This document shows positions 57,144 through 64,000 of a stretch of DNA of 64,000 bases, piece after piece. How positions within the stretch are numbered: position 1 is the stretch's first letter; each line of letters starts with the position of its first letter. The translations under genes and the position numbers were made by a program. Source of the DNA: Enterococcus avium ATCC 14025 (GTDB taxonomy: Bacteria; Bacillota; Bacilli; Lactobacillales; Enterococcaceae); assembly GCF_000406965.1 (NCBI RefSeq), contig NZ_KE136357.1:634317-698316 (forward strand), in the 5' to 3' direction. The notes below the pieces were generated by a model. The model worked only from the letters and a program-made list of their open reading frames with translations, ran no database searches and was not told the origin of the DNA.

Positions 57144-57641
57144 CTAACTCATCAATGAATCATACTTTGCTTTCATAACTTTCCAAGATTTTGGTTCATC
57201 ATCTGGTAATAGCTGAAATTTAATTTCAATTCCTTGCTGATCCATATAATCGAATGCTTCATAATCTTTTTCGTCAATCGCAACCGTTCTTCCAAGAACT
57301 TTCGCTCCTTCACGAGTGTTCATCGGTCCAACATTCAATAGTTTGCCAAAATCAACTCCCAATCGTACTAACTCAGCAAATGTTTGAGGAGAATTGCTGA
57401 TTAGAAAGAAATCTTTTGCTGAATCTCTTCCCTTCGGCACACTTTCTATAGCTTGTTCAGTAGTATAAATACCCAATTTTAAATTCCCTGCTGCCGCTTT
57501 TAGCACTTTTTTTCGTAAATCATCTTTTGCAATGTCATCTCCTACTACCAAAATTCCTTGAACTGAGCGTGCCTTTGTCCATCGTGTTGTTGTTTGCCCG
57601 TGAATTACTCGATCATCAATTCTTGCTAAAGTAATCGTCAT
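57144..57641 (-). CDS. PTS EIIB, mannose/fructose/sorbose family
   Basis: 165 residues. The acceptor histidine is H14 in IDDRVIHGQTTTRW, the conserved EIIB-Man position. Encoded as a separate protein rather than fused to EIIA. It takes phosphate from the upstream EIIA and passes it to the sugar. Confidence 0.93.
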   Translation of the reverse strand: MTITLARIDDRVIHGQTTTRWTKARSVQGILVVGDDIAKDDLRKKVLKAAAGNLKLGIYTTEQAIESVPKGRDSAKDFFLISNSPQTFAELVRLGVDFGKLLNVGPMNTREGAKVLGRTVAIDEKDYEAFDYMDQQGIEIKFQLLPDDEPKSWKVMKAKYDSLMS

Positions 57642-57701
57642 AATAAAATCCTCCTAATTAAATATTGAAAATAATTGCTAAATCTTTTTCTTTTGAGATA
57701 G

Positions 57702-58115
57702 CTAAAACTCCAACTCTTCTTCTACGTTTTCTTCCTCTAAAAGTCCCGTTATCCCTTTGCGACCTTGTTCAATCGCTAATTCTTCTAATGCTGTTAACGA
57801 ACTATTTGATAAGCTCAGACCCAACTCAATCACCATTGGCAAGTTCATTCCTGCCACTACTCGTACGCGCTTGTCATTTGATAGGTAATACTTGTATGCC
57901 TCGTTATAAGGTGTTCCACCTTTGATATCGGTCAAAATCAACACTTCATCCGAGGCAAACTTCGCTAACTGGTCGGTGAGACGCTCTACAAAATCTTGAA
58001 TTCCCGCATCAGTCAAACTGACCGCAACTATGTTTTTATTCTCGCCTGCAATCATTTGATAACTGTCTAAGATTCCATTACAAAATTCTCCGTGACTCAC
58101 TATCAATAATTTCAA
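57702..58115 (-). CDS. PTS EIIA, mannose/fructose/sorbose family
   Basis: 137 residues with the active histidine H8 (LLIVSHGEFCNG). The start codon is TTG at 58115, eight bases after AAGGAGG; I found no ATG or GTG with a better position, so translation may be deliberately weak. First gene of EIIA-EIIB-EIIC-EIID-manA-gntR. Confidence 0.88.
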   Translation of the reverse strand: MKLLIVSHGEFCNGILDSYQMIAGENKNIVAVSLTDAGIQDFVERLTDQLAKFASDEVLILTDIKGGTPYNEAYKYYLSNDKRVRVVAGMNLPMVIELGLSLSNSSLTALEELAIEQGRKGITGLLEEENVEEELEF

Positions 58116-58132
58116 TGATATTTCCTCCTTCG

Positions 58133-58193
58133 TTTTATGTAATTACAAAATATTTTATGTAATAACTATAATTCCATAAGTAAGCGTTGTCAA
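58133..58193 (-). promoter_or_regulatory. Promoter, cre and GntR-operator candidates of the mannose-family PTS operon
   Basis: TTGACA (58188-58193) and TATAGT (58165-58170) lie 17 bp apart on the minus strand. AAGTAAGCGTTGTCAA (58178-58193, plus strand) misses the cre consensus at one fixed position. Two copies of TTTTATGTAAT (58133-58143 and 58153-58163), exactly 20 bp apart, lie at and after the start, on one face of the helix, as a repressor site would. Confidence 0.7.
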
Positions 58194-58207
58194 CTATTTT
58201 TTTAACA

Positions 58208-58236
58208 TTGACAATTCGTTGTTTATGTTTTAACAT
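58208..58236 (+). promoter_or_regulatory. Promoter of deoC and the RmlD-like gene
   Basis: TTGACA (58208-58213) and TAACAT (58231-58236) lie 17 bp apart. ATGTAAATACAT follows, related to the operator repeats on the other side, so both directions may be under the same GntR protein. Confidence 0.55.
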
Positions 58237-58270
58237 TTGATATGTAAATACATAAAAAGGAGAGAATACC

Positions 58271-58972
58271 ATGAAAACTTATTCTATTGATCAACTTGCA
58301 CGCTTTATCGATCATACAAATCTAAAACCAAATGCTACTAAAGAAGCAATTCGTACCTTATGTAAAGAAGCTGAAGACTTTCATTTTAAAATGGTCGCTA
58401 TTAATCAGGTGCAAGCTAAACTATGCAGCGAACTATTAAAAAATACTGACATTAATATTGGAGCAGCTATCAGCTTTCCATTAGGACAGACAACGATTGA
58501 AGCCAAAGTAGCCGAAACAGCTGATGCTATCAACACTGGAGCAACTGAAATTGATTACGTTGTAAATATTACTGAAGTAAAAGAAAAAAATTGGGACTAT
58601 TTAAAAACTGAAATGGAAAAAATCGTCACTGTTTGCAGACAAAATAGCGTAATCTCAAAGGTTATTTTCGAAAATGCTTATCTTGAAGAGGACGAAAAAA
58701 TCGCTCTGTGTAAAATTGCCAAAGAAGTAAAACCAGATTTTATCAAAACTTCTACAGGTTTCGCTCCTAGTGGTGCAACTCTCGCAGATGTTAAGTTAAT
58801 GAAAAAACATGTAGGATCAGAAGTAAAAGTCAAAGCGGCTGGTGGGATTCGAGATGCCGAAACATTTAAACAAATGATTGCTTCCGGTGCAGAACGCATT
58901 GGTACAAGTTCAGGAATTGCTATTATTAATGCATTAAAAAAAGAAGCCGTCAATGGAACTATTTCGATATAG
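58271..58972 (+). CDS. deoC: Deoxyribose-phosphate aldolase
   Basis: 233 residues. FIDHTNLKP at the start, Schiff-base lysine K159 in [11 protein letters not shown], second lysine K188 in KVKAAGGI, all DeoC hallmarks. Known reaction: 2-deoxyribose-5-phosphate to glyceraldehyde-3-phosphate and acetaldehyde. No nucleoside genes are nearby; it sits opposite a sugar PTS instead, so a different deoxy-sugar phosphate may be its substrate here. Confidence 0.92.
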   Translation: MKTYSIDQLARFIDHTNLKPNATKEAIRTLCKEAEDFHFKMVAINQVQAKLCSELLKNTDINIGAAISFPLGQTTIEAKVAETADAINTGATEIDYVVNITEVKEKNWDYLKTEMEKIVTVCRQNSVISKVIFENAYLEEDEKIALCKIAKEVKPDFIKTSTGFAPSGATLADVKLMKKHVGSEVKVKAAGGIRDAETFKQMIASGAERIGTSSGIAIINALKKEAVNGTISI

Positions 58973-58980
58973 GAGACACT

Positions 58981-59850
58981 ATGAAAAAAATTGCTATTAC
59001 AGGAGCTAACGGATACTTAGCATCATTAATCCAAGTTAGCAATGAACACAAGGTTGAATTTGTTCCTGTCACTCGTAGGGATGTGGATTTTTCGCAACCT
59101 GAAGCAGTCACTCGCTTTTTCGAGAATTTAGAATTTGATGCTGTATTTCATACGGCTGCCCTTTCTCAAACGGCAGACTGTGAAGCGCATCCATTAGTTG
59201 CCCATAAGATAAATACGGAGAGCGCCATCAATATCGCAAAAATCTGCCAACAAAAAAAGGCACAATTCATTTTTTTAAGTACCGAGCAGGTTTTCAACAA
59301 TCGGTCTGACCAAGAACCTTACACAGAGAATACTCCTGTCAACAGTGCATCAGTCTACGGAAAGCAAAAAATAGAAGTTGAAACCTTTCTAATTGAAAAT
59401 CAAATCAACGCGATAATTCTTCGGCTTTCTTGGATGATGGGACTTTCTTATCCCGGAATTAAAAGTAGCCCGAACCTTATTAAAAATGTAATGAACGCAA
59501 TGTTGTATCAAAAACCAACAAAATTTACAGTCAATGAAATTCGTGGCATTACCTATGCCAAAAACTTAGCGGAGCAATTTGATAAAATTGTGAATTTGCC
59601 AAAAGGTGTTTATCACTTTTCAAGCAAAAATGTGTTCACAACCTATGAAGCAGCCAAACACATTGGTGCAGCATTAGGCTTTGAAAAGGCTGTGATCGAG
59701 CAATTTATTTTGCCTGATCATCAGCGTTACACAGATCGCTTCCGAAATTTACGTTTAGCAACTAATAAAATCCAAGCTCAAGGTATCGAAATTTCTACTT
59801 TCGAAGAAGATATCGACAACTGCTTAACTGATTTTGACTGGAAAAAATGA
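58981..59850 (+). CDS. RmlD-like extended SDR reductase
   Basis: 289 residues. NAD(P) loop ITGANGYLASL at the N-terminus, HTAALSQTADCE, STEQVF and catalytic YGKQK, all in the dTDP-4-dehydrorhamnose reductase (RmlD) pattern. No other rhamnose genes are near. Starts eight bases after deoC, so the two are cotranscribed. It may reduce or oxidise a sugar intermediate for DeoC rather than make dTDP-rhamnose. Confidence 0.85.
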   Translation: MKKIAITGANGYLASLIQVSNEHKVEFVPVTRRDVDFSQPEAVTRFFENLEFDAVFHTAALSQTADCEAHPLVAHKINTESAINIAKICQQKKAQFIFLSTEQVFNNRSDQEPYTENTPVNSASVYGKQKIEVETFLIENQINAIILRLSWMMGLSYPGIKSSPNLIKNVMNAMLYQKPTKFTVNEIRGITYAKNLAEQFDKIVNLPKGVYHFSSKNVFTTYEAAKHIGAALGFEKAVIEQFILPDHQRYTDRFRNLRLATNKIQAQGIEISTFEEDIDNCLTDFDWKK

Positions 59851-59900
59851 AAATCAGAAAAGATCTTTCGCGAATAGCGAGATATCTTTTCTGATTTTTA
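59850..59900 (+). terminator. Terminator of deoC operon
   Basis: Long stem AAATCAGAAAAGAT/ATCTTTTCTGATTT with inner CGC/GCG pairing, then TTTTA. Confidence 0.88.
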
Positions 59901-59912
59901 ATCTTCCCAAAA

Positions 59913-59957
59913 CAAAAAACCTCGAACAGAAAAGGATTTCTCCTTTTCCATTCAAGG
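59913..59957 (-). terminator. Terminator of the second gat-type operon
   Basis: Stem with GAAAAGGA/TCCTTTTC core and CCTTGAA/TTCGAGG outer arm, then TTTTTTG on the minus strand. Confidence 0.85.
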
Positions 59958-59972
59958 AATTTCTCTAATAAT

Positions 59973-60725
59973 TTAATCTCCTCCTGCAAATATCTCTTCG
60001 CGATTGTAAATCGGATTATGATCCTTTAAATCTTCAATCGTTCCTACCTGTTTGCCTTTTGAATAATAACCATCTAATAGACCTAACGATTGGAAAATCG
60101 TTTGTTTATAAGCGATTTCTGCGTTCCACTCAGTTGTATCTAGAATCTGCAGGGCTTTATGGATCGCTTCGATGCCCGTTTCTCCTGGCGCACTGATCAA
60201 AACACCGTGGCTGTTTAGCAGCAGCATATTAGGCAGCTCAAGCTTTTCTTTTTCCATGTAGTCAGAGACTAACCCAGCTAGTTCGGGAGAACAATTCGGT
60301 TCAAAATCTAATACTGGAACGTAACCGATTTTTTGGGTCGCTTCGGTTAAATTCGGCATATCTAATCCAGCTGTTGCCCAAAACATTGAATTTGGTGCAT
60401 GAGCATGTAAAACTGCTTTAATTTCTGGGTTTGTATCATACACAGCTTCATGTAAATTGATTTCACGTGTCAGTTTCCCTACACCATCAATTATCTTTCG
60501 TGTATGTGGTTCAACGACTAGAATTTGCGCTGGTGATACCTCACCTAAATAAGCTTCCGACATCATTGTCGGAGTCATAATAATGTATTCTTTTCCTGTT
60601 TGATCCGTTGTTTTGAATGAAAAATTGCCGCCTGCGACATTCGTATTCTTTCGTTCAAAAATCAATTTCACGATCCGCGCTAAATCCTCGCGCTCTCTTT
60701 CAAAAATCATTCGTCCATCTGACAT
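59973..60725 (-). CDS. Class II (fuculose-phosphate type) aldolase/epimerase family protein
   Basis: 250 residues. The ATG at 60725 is eight bases after GGTGG; a GTG at 60737 lies too early. Family motifs are NVAGGNFS, zinc ligands in VLHAHAPNS and LNSHGVL, and a conserved Glu near REINLHEAVY. Members split L-fuculose-, L-rhamnulose- or related ketose-1-phosphates, or epimerise ribulose-5-phosphate. Its place after a galactitol-type PTS fits splitting of a ketose phosphate derived from the imported polyol or sugar. Exact substrate unknown. Confidence 0.85.
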   Translation of the reverse strand: MSDGRMIFEREREDLARIVKLIFERKNTNVAGGNFSFKTTDQTGKEYIIMTPTMMSEAYLGEVSPAQILVVEPHTRKIIDGVGKLTREINLHEAVYDTNPEIKAVLHAHAPNSMFWATAGLDMPNLTEATQKIGYVPVLDFEPNCSPELAGLVSDYMEKEKLELPNMLLLNSHGVLISAPGETGIEAIHKALQILDTTEWNAEIAYKQTIFQSLGLLDGYYSKGKQVGTIEDLKDHNPIYNREEIFAGGD

Positions 60726-60743
60726 ATTCGAGACCACCTTTTT

Positions 60744-61007
60744 CTATTTTTTGAAAATTCGTCTACTCGTAATAGCTGTTTGAGCTGCATCTCTAACCTG
60801 CAAAGCTTCTTCATATCTCTTTTTCCGACGTTCGTCATATTCCTTGAAAAGAATCGGATTGCCATATTTATAAACACAGATTGCTAAACCAATAGCGATA
60901 GCGTTAAAGATCAGCTTCTGGGTCATGAAGGCCAGGATAAAACTAACGATCGCCAGAAATAATATAAGCAGCCATTTCGTCTTTTCTTTATTCTCTCTTT
61001 TAATCAT
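60744..61007 (-). CDS. Small membrane protein in the gat-type PTS operon
   Basis: 87 residues. Basic N-terminus, two membrane helices (about 11-30 and 33-50) and a charged helical tail (DERRKKRYEEALQVRDAA). I do not recognise it. It has its own RBS (GGAGGG) and lies between the EIIC and aldolase genes with gaps of 22 and 18 bp, so it is surely part of the operon. It may be an accessory or stability factor of the EIIC; that is a guess. Confidence 0.75.
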   Translation of the reverse strand: MIKRENKEKTKWLLILFLAIVSFILAFMTQKLIFNAIAIGLAICVYKYGNPILFKEYDERRKKRYEEALQVRDAAQTAITSRRIFKK

Positions 61008-61029
61008 ACCTACCCTCCATTCATAGTCA

Positions 61030-62430
61030 TTACCCTGTGACTTTTACACCGTTGACTTTTTTATCTGTCAATTCTTCATATCTTTGGCTCGGAACTTTTG
61101 CTTTGGACATATATTTATACAACCAAACAAACATTGCGACAAAAATAATCGTACCAACGATACCTAAAATATTTCCTTTGAAGGCTTCCGCAAATAAAAT
61201 TCGAAATTCCGGTCCTTCAATGGAAGACCAGGTAATCTGCTGGCCTTTCTTAATTCCTTCAACCGCGCCAGTTTTGTCCGCTAAACCAGTTAGAATCGGT
61301 GTCAAATACGTAGCCGCGTACAGATAAATCGGCATGGAGATTACACCCATAATTAGCATTCTGACTAGGTTTCCTCCAGTTAATAGCAAACCACCCACAG
61401 CGATTGAATAATTGATAATGCCGGCCAATGGCAGTACAGCATTCCCCGGCAAGATGATTGCATAGCCAATAAAGACTGGTACTAATAAAATTGCAGTAAC
61501 CCAAATTTCAGAGCGACCTGCTAGGACCGGCCAATCTAAGCCAATGTATACTTCGCGATCCTTAAAGCGCTTTTTCATCATTTCTGACATAGCATCAGCT
61601 AATGGCGAAAGCGACTGCATAAACATTTTTGAGATCATTGGGAATAAAGCCATTGCTGTGGCAATTTGAATGGCTAAGTTCAGTGAACCAGATACGCCAT
61701 AGGCGGCTGCCAGTCCAAGTCCTAAACCAATGATAAAGCCCATCACAGAATTCTCAGAGAAAACACCGATTTTTTTCTTCAATGCCTTCGTATCTGCTCG
61801 TTTATTAAAGAAAGGAATCTTATCCATGATCACATTGATCGGTAACAGCAATACCGCAGAGATGTTCATTAAATGCGTAACCGTCACTAATGGAATTCCT
61901 GTCAGGTCTTCAATATGTCGTTGGAACATATCTCCCATCTTCAATTCCAAAATCACTTGAGCAATCGCCGTCGCAAATCCCGCTAACAAGCTCCCGCTGA
62001 TAAAGTAAACAAGGTAGGCGGTTAATGCCTTGCCCCAAACATTCCACATATCAACGTTTAATGTTTTCGTCCAATTCAAAAGCAACATGACGAAATTCAC
62101 ACCAAGTACCACAGCGAAGAAAACAAACGCATAGGACCAAGACCAAGTAATACTAGCAGCACCTGTCCAGCCTAAATCTAAAGCCGGTAAATTAATCCCG
62201 GTATTTTTCGCCAACGCTTCTGAAGCCGGGCTTACCGCATTCGACATAAAGCCGATAACCATTGACATCCCAGTAAAGGCAATCCCTAAAGTGATGGCTG
62301 ACATAAACGCTTTTTTGAATTTCATTCCTGCGACCAACCCTAAAATCAAGATAATCAATGGAACAAAAATGGCTGAACCCAGTCCTAAGATATAATTAAT
62401 AATGTCTTGAAATATTTTCACGTTTTCCAC
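61030..62430 (-). CDS. PTS EIIC, galactitol type (second system)
   Basis: 466 residues, GTG start six bases after AAGGAAAG. GatC-family profile including YIGLDWPVLAGRSEIW at about 295-312 and hydrophobic helices throughout. Similar in layout to the EIIC at 49.1 kb but clearly divergent. The aldolase and small membrane protein downstream set this system apart. Confidence 0.9.
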   Translation of the reverse strand: MENVKIFQDIINYILGLGSAIFVPLIILILGLVAGMKFKKAFMSAITLGIAFTGMSMVIGFMSNAVSPASEALAKNTGINLPALDLGWTGAASITWSWSYAFVFFAVVLGVNFVMLLLNWTKTLNVDMWNVWGKALTAYLVYFISGSLLAGFATAIAQVILELKMGDMFQRHIEDLTGIPLVTVTHLMNISAVLLLPINVIMDKIPFFNKRADTKALKKKIGVFSENSVMGFIIGLGLGLAAAYGVSGSLNLAIQIATAMALFPMISKMFMQSLSPLADAMSEMMKKRFKDREVYIGLDWPVLAGRSEIWVTAILLVPVFIGYAIILPGNAVLPLAGIINYSIAVGGLLLTGGNLVRMLIMGVISMPIYLYAATYLTPILTGLADKTGAVEGIKKGQQITWSSIEGPEFRILFAEAFKGNILGIVGTIIFVAMFVWLYKYMSKAKVPSQRYEELTDKKVNGVKVTG

Positions 62431-62454
62431 TTCTTTCCTTAATTAATTCTATTG

Positions 62455-62757
62455 CTACTCGACCAACGCTTTAATATCATCATAAATTTGATCTGCACCC
62501 ATACCTGTCAAAAATGGAATACCAGGAAAAACCTTCACGCCTAATTCCTCAGCCTTTTCTAAAACCTCGTCATCCGGCTGCGCAACATAGACATAAATTC
62601 CGGTAGATGGCAGCTCATTTTGAATGGACTTATAATCTACCGCTTCAACCGGAAAATCAATCCCGTCATCTTCTAATAACCCCGCGATTTTACTAGCGAT
62701 CGTTTGGCTGGTTGCCACTCCGCTTCCACATGCAACAATTAGTCTTCTTTTCATCAT
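62455..62757 (-). CDS. PTS EIIB, galactitol type (second system)
   Basis: 100 residues. Acceptor cysteine in LIVACGSGVATS. Two consecutive ATGs (62757 and 62754) both fit the GGAGG site; the first is given. Confidence 0.9.
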   Translation of the reverse strand: MMKRRLIVACGSGVATSQTIASKIAGLLEDDGIDFPVEAVDYKSIQNELPSTGIYVYVAQPDDEVLEKAEELGVKVFPGIPFLTGMGADQIYDDIKALVE

Positions 62758-62799
62758 GAATTCCTCCAGCTTCTATAATTTAATGAATTGAAACCTTAT

Positions 62800-63258
62800 C
62801 TAAATATTTTGGGTAAACAAATGATGGATTTTTTGTTTATCCTCTTCCTGTATAAATGCTCTGACAAACTCTTCGTTCATAAATAATTCCATAAACGCTT
62901 GCAGCAGTCCGACCTGTTCTTTGGGATCTTTAATACCAAGAAAGAACAAATTTTTCACCTTCATTAACTGACTATCACCCATTTGCTTGACCCTTACTTC
63001 ATTTTTCAATCGCGCAATATAAACAAATGGTTTCTCCACATACTCTGGATCTGAATGCGGTAAGGCAATATTTAAATGCTGTGTAATCAATCCTGTTGGA
63101 AATTTTTTTTCTCTGCTCGTAATTCCCTTTAGATACCCTTCATTAACAAAACCCAGATTCTTTAAATGCTCTGCGACCTGTTCAAATACCTGTTCTTCGT
63201 TTTCACCATCAATCTCTAGACCGATCAGCTGCTTGTCGAACATCTTTTTATAGTCCAC
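62800..63258 (-). CDS. PTS EIIA, galactitol type (second system)
   Basis: 152 residues, GTG start with AAAGGAG ten bases upstream. Active histidine in IALPHSDPEY. First gene of EIIA-EIIB-EIIC-small membrane protein-aldolase. Confidence 0.88.
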   Translation of the reverse strand: MDYKKMFDKQLIGLEIDGENEEQVFEQVAEHLKNLGFVNEGYLKGITSREKKFPTGLITQHLNIALPHSDPEYVEKPFVYIARLKNEVRVKQMGDSQLMKVKNLFFLGIKDPKEQVGLLQAFMELFMNEEFVRAFIQEEDKQKIHHLFTQNI

Positions 63259-63332
63259 AAATTTTACGCTCCTTTCAAATACAAAAACTGAAATTATTTG
63301 TTAATCTTTGTTAACATATGTTTTACAATGTA

Positions 63333-63370
63333 AATATACAATGCTTCATTCTGTTTGTCAACGCTTACTT
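63333..63370 (-). promoter_or_regulatory. Promoter and cre site of the second gat-type operon
   Basis: TTGACA (63356-63361) and TATATT (63333-63338) lie 17 bp apart on the minus strand. AAGTAAGCGTTGACAA (63355-63370) is nearly identical to the cre-like site of the mannose-family operon. The downstream TTAACAAAGATTAACAAA stretch repeats a motif also seen at 63421-63440 and may be the DeoR operator. Confidence 0.75.
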
Positions 63371-63455
63371 AACATTTTATTTCATTCTAAAACACGTTTA
63401 CGCAAATTCAATTTCATATTTTTAACAAACTTTAACACAACTGAACATTTTTCTC

Positions 63456-63518
63456 TTGCATTTTCCTTCTTTAAATGCTATTAATTAATGTATAAACATA
63501 ACCGTGTATTTCACGGTT
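63456..63518 (+). promoter_or_regulatory. Promoter and leader hairpin of the terminal DeoR gene
   Basis: TTGCAT (63456-63461) and TATTAA (63479-63484) lie 17 bp apart. A small hairpin AACCGTG/CACGGTT (63500-63518) follows in the leader; it lacks a T-run, so it may be an operator or mRNA-stability element. Confidence 0.45.
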
Positions 63519-63550
63519 TATTGTAAGAGCTTACTATTAGAGGTGATTTC

Positions 63551-64000
63551 ATGTTAAAAAAAGAGCGTCAGGAAAAAATTTTGGATTTGTTAAATAGAAA
63601 CGACTACTTATCCATTCCAGAAATACCTTCAAGTTTAGACGTCTCCGATATGACGATTCGAAGAGATATCAATGAGCTTGCCGACAAATCGTTGCTAGTA
63701 AAAATTTACGGTGGCGCACAAAAACTTGAAAAAATTGAACAAGAATTGTCCACTCAAGAAAAAATCGATACCAATGTACCAGAAAAGAAATTTATCGGAA
63801 AAGTTATGAACAGTATTATTTCTGATAATGACACGATCTATATTGGTGCTGGAACGACCATGCTCCATGCACTGCCAGAAATTAAAAAAGCAAACTTATT
63901 CGTGATTACAAATAGTCTGCTAGCATTTAATTATTTGATTTATAATACAGATTATCGTGTCCTATTAACAGGAGGCGAATTTTCAAGGACAACTGAAGAA
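63551..64000 (+). CDS. DeoR-family regulator, N-terminal 150 residues (runs off the window)
   Basis: Begins MLKKERQEKILDLLNRND with RBS GAGGTG. HTH at about 20-42 (EIPSSLDVSDMTIRRDINEL), then YGGAQK and the sensor domain start (IYIGAGTTMLHAL, VITNSLLAF). No stop before the window end. It diverges from the second gat-type PTS operon and is its likely repressor. Confidence 0.85.
   Translation, partial: MLKKERQEKILDLLNRNDYLSIPEIPSSLDVSDMTIRRDINELADKSLLVKIYGGAQKLEKIEQELSTQEKIDTNVPEKKFIGKVMNSIISDNDTIYIGAGTTMLHALPEIKKANLFVITNSLLAFNYLIYNTDYRVLLTGGEFSRTTEE

Noticed and set aside
63500-63518. Leader hairpin before the last DeoR gene as a terminator
   Set aside because: The 7-bp stem has no T-run and lies in front of a well-formed RBS and gene.

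Overview
The window is low-GC Gram-positive chromosome, most likely an Enterococcus of the E. avium/raffinosus kind. This is inferred from the density of PTS operons, the Mga/EbpR-like and Rgg-like regulators, a sortase-anchored adhesin with Cna_B repeats, lacABCD, CcpA-type cre sites, strong AGGAGG ribosome binding sites and TTGACA/TATAAT promoters. The species call is inference. I saw no tRNA, rRNA, CRISPR array or phage module.

Layout. 1-0.95 kb: the 5' end of an ISL3-family transposase and, behind it, a ykkC-class riboswitch with its own promoter and terminator, apparently cut off from its gene by the IS. 0.95-8.8 kb: a giant cell-wall adhesin and its Mga-like regulator. 8.9-16 kb: a VOC protein, then an ascorbate-type (Ula) PTS operon with a sugar-phosphate isomerase, a DapA-type lyase, a KDPG-type aldolase and a PRD regulator. 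16-21 kb: Rgg regulator, GNAT acetyltransferase, and a divergent AraC / old-yellow-enzyme pair. 21-34 kb: a bgl region with two GH1 6-phospho-beta-glucosidases, a BglP PTS permease, a LicT antiterminator, three RAT/terminator leaders (one before a lipoprotein phosphatase), a HelD-like helicase coupled to a double-MerR regulator, a DUF2922-like protein and a phosphatase broken by one stop codon. 33.6-36.4 kb: EamA transporter, MocR regulator and a small membrane protein.

36.6-44 kb: an envelope module read leftward: OmpR regulator, histidine kinase, an FtsX-type permease split by a frameshift, a degenerate ABC ATPase, a second FtsX-type permease and intact ATPase, and a five-PASTA membrane protein. 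44-50.6 kb: lacR-lacABCD (tagatose-6-phosphate pathway) divergent from a galactitol-type PTS (gatABC). 51-53.7 kb: an orphan DeoR regulator and a complete IS3-family element. 53.7-59.9 kb: a mannose-family PTS with ManA and a GntR regulator, divergent from deoC and an RmlD-like reductase. 60-64 kb: a second galactitol-type PTS with a class II aldolase and a small membrane protein, divergent from a DeoR regulator that runs off the end.

How it works together. Most genes import and break down a sugar or sugar acid as its phosphate. Each operon has a local regulator, and several promoters have a cre-like site on the -35 or -10 box, so carbon catabolite repression probably sits above them. The least explained systems are the Ula-PTS/SIS/DapA/Eda operon, the Man-PTS/ManA/DeoC/RmlD regulon, the PASTA-ABC-two-component module, the double-MerR/HelD pair, and the phosphatase lipoprotein under bgl-type antitermination.
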